This document shows, one piece after another, positions 6,113-9,219 of a stretch of DNA of 9,219 bases. The notes beneath the pieces are model-generated. The model was not told the origin of the DNA. It searched no databases and saw only the letters and a list, made by a program, of their open reading frames with translations. Position numbers and translations under genes: made by a program. Position 1 is the first letter of the stretch; every line of letters starts with the position of its first letter. The stretch is taken from assembly GCA_902803635.1 (NCBI GenBank), contig CADCQU010000084.1, positions 1 to 9,219 of the forward strand, read 5' to 3'. Origin of the DNA: an uncultured Lachnospiraceae bacterium (GTDB taxonomy: Bacteria > Bacillota > Clostridia > Lachnospirales > Lachnospiraceae).

Positions 6113-7141
6113 TTATAATTTCTTCCCGGGCGAGGCCGTGCTCCCCCTGGGCACGAGGTGAATTGGCAGGCGAATGTCCCTCTCCTTCGGCTCCTCACCC
6201 TTAAGGAGTCCAATGATAACCTTGACGGCAAGAACCCCCTTCTCTTCCACGTCCTGCCGCACCGTAGTAAGCGCGGGGCGGTGGCTGCGGCCAAGGAGCG
6301 TGTCGTCAAAGCCGGCGACGGAAATGTCCTCCGGCACGCGGATTCCCCGGTCATAGAGAGCCCCCATAAGCTGCACCGCGTAAAGGTCGGAGACGCAGAA
6401 AACCGCCGTGTAGTGCCGAAGCTGTCCGCAGATTTTCGCCAGAGACTGCTCCCGCTCTTCCTCGAAGGGACTGTAGACCACGGAGTCCTCCTCGTGAAAG
6501 TCGATGCCGGCCTCGGCAATCGCCCGTCGGTAACCGTCGAAACGGGCAAGGTCCACCGGAAGATACCGCCCATCGGAGAGGAAGGCGATTCGCCGATGCC
6601 CAAGCCCGATGAGGTACCGGGTCATCTGGTACCCGCCCTCCTCGTCCGCAAGGCCGATATTGACGAAGCGGCGAAGCCCCTCCTTCGAATAATTGTCGAC
6701 GCAGACCGCCGGCCTCTTGAAATGCTCGTCCATCCACTCCCCGTCGTCGTCCACCATGCCCATCAGGATCAGCCCGTCCACGTTCCAGGAGCGCGCTTGC
6801 CGGACGATTTCCTCCGTCTTGTCCGAGACATAGAGCATCATATAATAGCCCTCGTTCCGGATTTCTCTCTCGATGGCCCCGGTCAGCACGGAGATAAAGG
6901 GGTCCTGGATGAGGTTTCCGGCTTTGTCCGGCTGTGCCTTGAGCGCGAGGCCGATGATCTTCGACTCCTTCTGCGCAAGGCTGCGGGCACCGAGATTTGG
7001 CACATAGCCTTTTCGATCCAGTGCTTCCTTCACGCGCCGGACCGTCGCGGGCGAAACCTCCCAGGATTTCCCGTGAATCACATTGGAGACCGTCGTCGTA
7101 CTTAAATGCAGTTCCTTCGCAATTTCTTTAATCGTCACCAT
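6113..7141 (-). CDS. LacI-family transcriptional repressor
   Basis: This 342-residue protein has the standard length for LacI/GalR regulators. The ATG at 7141 is chosen because GGAGGGGA (7154-7147) lies upstream; an in-frame GTG at 7171 has no such site. Residues 2-21 (VTIKEIAKELHLSTTTVSNV) are the DNA-binding helix-turn-helix. The wing and hinge follow (YVPNLGARSLA, 46-56), including the leucine that typically inserts into the operator minor groove. The turn after the recognition helix (HGKSWEVS) appears one residue longer than the common NGKPGVS form. From about 61 it is a periplasmic-binding-protein-like effector and dimer domain, with SVLTGAIEREIRNEGY (84-99), DGLILMG (122-128), GHRRIAFLSD (181-190) and the C-terminal VAGFDD (275-280). 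It lies between the importer operon, same strand, and the divergent alpha-glucosidase. It probably represses both until a sugar binds. No clear terminator follows, so some readthrough into the importer is possible. Confidence 0.93.
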   Translation of the reverse strand: MVTIKEIAKELHLSTTTVSNVIHGKSWEVSPATVRRVKEALDRKGYVPNLGARSLAQKESKIIGLALKAQPDKAGNLIQDPFISVLTGAIEREIRNEGYYMMLYVSDKTEEIVRQARSWNVDGLILMGMVDDDGEWMDEHFKRPAVCVDNYSKEGLRRFVNIGLADEEGGYQMTRYLIGLGHRRIAFLSDGRYLPVDLARFDGYRRAIAEAGIDFHEEDSVVYSPFEEEREQSLAKICGQLRHYTAVFCVSDLYAVQLMGALYDRGIRVPEDISVAGFDDTLLGRSHRPALTTVRQDVEEKGVLAVKVIIGLLKGEEPKERDIRLPIHLVPRGSTASPGKKL

Positions 7142-7200
7142 CGTTGTCCCCTCCGCTACAAAAGCCCCCACTTATGCGTTTAAGTCTTCCTTTCCTCTAT

Positions 7201-7229
7201 ACTATACCACAGTCCTCCCCCTTTCTTCA
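7201..7229 (-). promoter_or_regulatory. Probable promoter of the LacI-family gene
   Basis: On the minus strand TGGTATAGT (7209-7201) is an extended -10 element with the same TATAGT hexamer as the importer promoter. No good -35 exists at the right distance (TGAAGA at 7229-7224 is poor), which an extended -10 can tolerate. It lies about 60 bases before the ATG. Confidence 0.5.
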
Positions 7230-7374
7230 TTAAAAATTTGAAGTATTTTTTGCAAATGTTTCCTCCCCGCTCGGTTTTCCCCCGCCTTTTTCGCTATCCT
7301 AATCCTATCCGCTTGTCTTTGTATAATTTAAACATTTTCAAATGGGAGGATAGAAAATTTTTATTATTTTTTAC

Positions 7375-7404
7375 TTGAAAATTACCCACTAACCCCTTCA
7401 TAAT
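7375..7404 (+). promoter_or_regulatory. Promoter of the alpha-glucosidase gene
   Basis: TTGAAA (7375-7380) and CATAAT (7399-7404), each matching the consensus at 5 of 6 positions, are separated by 18 bases. The expected start is near 7411. The leader is about 40 bases and includes the ribosome binding site GAAAGGAG at 7438-7445. Confidence 0.65.
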
Positions 7405-7451
7405 AGATATGATAGGAGCCTTGTGTTTTCATTTGCAGAAAGGAGAAAAAC

Positions 7452-9122
7452 ATGGCAGAAGAAAAAAGACTCTGGTGGAAGGAAGCGGTTATTTATCAGA
7501 TTTACCCGCGCAGCTTCCAGGACTCCAACGGCGACGGCATCGGCGATTTGGCCGGCATCACCTCCCGCCTTCCGTATTTAAAGGAACTCGGCGTGGACGT
7601 CATCTGGCTCTCGCCCGTCTACAAATCCCCCAACGACGACAACGGTTACGACATTTCCGACTACCGCGATATCATGACAGAATTCGGCACCATGGCTGAC
7701 TTTGATAAGATGCTGCAAACCGCGCACGAGCTTGGCCTAAAGATTGTTATGGACCTTGTCGTGAACCACACCTCCGACGAGCACCCCTGGTTCATTGAGA
7801 GCCGCAGCTCCAAGGACAGCCCGCTCCGCGATTTCTACATCTGGAAGGATCCGAAGAACGGCAAGGCCCCCAACAACTGGGAATCCTGCTTCTCCGGCTC
7901 GGCGTGGGAGTTCGATGAAAAGACAGGTCAATACTACCTGCACCTCTTCTCCAAAAAGCAGCCCGACCTCAATTGGGAGAACCCGAAGGTCCGTGACGAG
8001 GTCTTCGACATGATGACCTGGTGGTGCGAGAAGGGAATCGACGGCTTCCGTATGGACGTTATCAGCATGATCTCCAAGGATCAGCGCTTCCCGGATGGCG
8101 AGCCCACCGTGGGCGACCTTGGCTTCTACGGCCCCTACGTCTACAACGGCCCGAGGGTCCACGAGTTCCTGCAGGAAATGAACCGCCGCGTGCTGTCGAA
8201 ATATGACCTTCTGACCGTCGGCGAGGCAGCTGGCGTGACCGTGGACGAGGCGAAGAAGTATGCAAATGCCGAGGGCACGGAGCTTGGGATGGTCTTCCAT
8301 TTCGAGCACGTCGAGGCCATCCCGGGCGCGCTGGCCGGCAAATGGACGGACAAGAAGCCGCATCTCCCGGAGCTTCGCGCGACTCTCAACAAATGGCAGC
8401 TGGAGTTGGAGGGCAAGGCCTGGAACTCGCTCTACTGGGACAACCACGACCAGCCCCGCGCGGTCTCCCGCTTCGGGAACGACGCTCCAAAGTGGCGCGT
8501 CCTCTCCGCGAAGATGCTTGCGACCTGCCTCCACATGATGAAGGGCACGCCCTACATTTACCAGGGCGAGGAATTCGGCATGACAAATATGCACTTTGCC
8601 ACCATTGAGGACTGTGACGACATTCAGGCCCGCAACGCCTACCAGCAGTACGTCGTGGAGGAGAAGCTCGTGGACGGGCCGACGATGCTCCGTTACTTCG
8701 ACGAGATGAGCCGCGACAACGCCCGCACGCCGGTCCAGTGGGACGACTCGGCAAATGCCGGCTTCACGACGGGCAAGCCCTGGTTTACGGTGAACCCGAA
8801 CTACAAGGAGATCAACGCGAAGGCCGCCATGGCGGACCCGGAATCCGTGTACCATTATTATAAGAAGCTCATTGCGCTCCGTCACAGCCTGCCCATCATC
8901 CCCTACGGCGTTTTCGAGCCGCTCCTTTTGGACAGCGAGAGCATCTACGCGTACAAACGGCATTTGGATGGCCAGACCCTCACCGTCGCCTGCAACTTCA
9001 CCGACAAGGAAGTCGCCTGCGACCTCTTCGAGGGCCTTTCCGGCGAGGAGATCATCAGCAATTACAAGGAACACAAGGCCGGCGTGCTCCAGCCCTACGA
9101 GGCAAGGGTGGTATTATCCTGA
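7452..9122 (+). CDS. GH13 alpha-glucosidase, oligo-1,6-glucosidase type
   Basis: This 556-residue protein matches the length of cytoplasmic oligo-1,6-glucosidases (MalL/IMA-like, GH13 subfamily 31). It hydrolyses terminal alpha-glucosidic bonds of imported short oligosaccharides to release glucose. The metal-binding loop is DSNGDGIGDL (24-33). Conserved region I is DLVVNH (101-106) and the QPDLN signature is at 170-174. The catalytic residues are Asp202 in GFRMDV, Glu258 in TVGEAA and Asp333 in NHDQPR. Val203, directly after the nucleophile, is the residue linked in this family to alpha-1,6 preference; alpha-1,4 enzymes usually have Ala or Thr there. There is no signal peptide, so it acts inside the cell. 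The C-terminal 90 residues fit the usual beta-domain. GAAAGGAG lies six bases before the ATG. It is divergent from the LacI-type gene and probably under its control. A related activity on trehalose 6-phosphate or sucrose is less likely, as no phosphotransferase gene is nearby. Confidence 0.95.
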   Translation: MAEEKRLWWKEAVIYQIYPRSFQDSNGDGIGDLAGITSRLPYLKELGVDVIWLSPVYKSPNDDNGYDISDYRDIMTEFGTMADFDKMLQTAHELGLKIVMDLVVNHTSDEHPWFIESRSSKDSPLRDFYIWKDPKNGKAPNNWESCFSGSAWEFDEKTGQYYLHLFSKKQPDLNWENPKVRDEVFDMMTWWCEKGIDGFRMDVISMISKDQRFPDGEPTVGDLGFYGPYVYNGPRVHEFLQEMNRRVLSKYDLLTVGEAAGVTVDEAKKYANAEGTELGMVFHFEHVEAIPGALAGKWTDKKPHLPELRATLNKWQLELEGKAWNSLYWDNHDQPRAVSRFGNDAPKWRVLSAKMLATCLHMMKGTPYIYQGEEFGMTNMHFATIEDCDDIQARNAYQQYVVEEKLVDGPTMLRYFDEMSRDNARTPVQWDDSANAGFTTGKPWFTVNPNYKEINAKAAMADPESVYHYYKKLIALRHSLPIIPYGVFEPLLLDSESIYAYKRHLDGQTLTVACNFTDKEVACDLFEGLSGEEIISNYKEHKAGVLQPYEARVVLS

Positions 9123-9137
9123 CAGGCCCACCTGTCA
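9120..9137 (+). other. Small hairpin spanning the glucosidase stop codon
   Basis: TGACAGG (9120-9126) pairs perfectly with CCTGTCA (9131-9137) across CCCA, and the TGA stop is the first three bases of the stem. Only TTC follows, so it is not a good intrinsic terminator. Its right arm overlaps the start of the dispersed repeat at 9133. Confidence 0.45.
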
Positions 9138-9160
9138 TTCTGAGCGAAGCGACGCCTCAG
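9133..9160 (-). repeat. Dispersed intergenic repeat, right copy (inverted)
   Basis: Bases 9133-9154 begin TGTCATTCTGAG and continue CGAAGCGACG. They are the reverse complement of 34-58 with three bases missing. It begins ten bases after the glucosidase stop codon. Confidence 0.65.
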
Positions 9161-9195
9161 TGTGCAGAAAACAGTCCAGTTGCCATGCATGCGGA

Positions 9196-9216
9196 GAAAG
9201 CTCCAGTGGAGCTTTC
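9196..9216. repeat. GC hairpin element at the right edge
   Basis: GAAAGCTCC (9196-9204) pairs perfectly with GGAGCTTTC (9208-9216) across AGT. The window ends three bases later, so it may be part of a longer repeat. On the plus strand no T-run is visible in what remains. Confidence 0.5.
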
Positions 9217-9219
9217 GGA

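Larger units (their letters stand above)
7142..7451. promoter_or_regulatory. Divergent regulatory region between repressor and glucosidase
   Basis: This 310-base AT-rich spacer has no gene. It carries the repressor promoter near 7201, the glucosidase promoter near 7375-7404, and two sites that could bind the repressor. One is the palindrome TTTGCAAA (7250-7257), continued by TGTTT; the other is the inverted repeat CATTT-TC-AAATG (7333-7344). GCAAATGTT occurs both at 7252-7260 and at 5889-5897 in the importer leader, consistent with shared control. The same word is dispersed in coding DNA, however, which weakens that reading. Confidence 0.45.
7..9142. repeat. Dispersed overabundant hexamer CAAATG/CATTTG (23 copies between 785 and 8966)
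   Basis: Copies as CAAATG on the plus strand start at 798, 874, 1613, 1696, 1730, 3518, 4168, 5890, 6057, 7253, 7339, 8263, 8339, 8390 and 8752. Copies as CATTTG start at 785, 1414, 2213, 3303, 3423, 5919, 7430 and 8961. Fifteen lie inside genes and eight in spacers. Single-base variants at either end are much rarer by my hand count: AAAATG 9, GAAATG 7, TAAATG 4, CAAATC 6, CAAATA 3, CAAATT 3, both strands. The function is unknown. Confidence 0.6.

Overview
The window reads as a chromosomal piece of a fairly GC-rich Bacillota (Firmicutes) bacterium. The signs are strong AGGAGG-type ribosome binding sites, a lipoprotein signal peptide on the solute-binding protein, a carbohydrate ABC importer without its own ATPase gene, and non-coding GC-rich palindromic repeats of a kind I associate from memory with gut Clostridia-like genomes. 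I cannot place it to genus from sequence alone.

Layout. Bases 1-246 hold a dispersed-repeat copy and the leader of a membrane-anchored NodB-like polysaccharide deacetylase (247-1815, +). A 421-base spacer (1816-2236) follows, filled with GC-rich palindromic repeats and ending in a strong hairpin that terminates the convergent minus-strand operon. That operon, read right to left, is solute-binding lipoprotein (4494-5822), a 338-base hairpin-rich gap, MalF-type permease (3103-4155) and MalG-type permease (2237-3103). Upstream of it, on the same strand, is a LacI-family repressor (6113-7141). Divergent from the repressor is a GH13 alpha-glucosidase of the oligo-1,6-glucosidase type (7452-9122, +). 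The last 97 bases hold further repeat elements, including an inverted copy of the element at the left end.

How the genes work together. The lipoprotein captures an alpha-glucoside or oligosaccharide outside the cell and the two permeases import it, powered by an ATPase that must be encoded elsewhere. The cytoplasmic GH13 enzyme then releases glucose. The LacI-type protein lies between the two transcription units and probably controls both. Val after the catalytic Asp of the glucosidase points to alpha-1,6 linkages (isomaltose-type oligosaccharides); this is inference from the family. The deacetylase is transcribed separately and has no evident link to sugar uptake.

The most unusual signal is the hexamer CAAATG/CATTTG. 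I count 23 copies on both strands, where roughly 3-4 would be expected from base composition. Within genes the copies fall in every reading-frame phase and often use codons that are otherwise uncommon here. This suggests the DNA word itself is maintained, as with an uptake-, Chi- or methylation-type motif.
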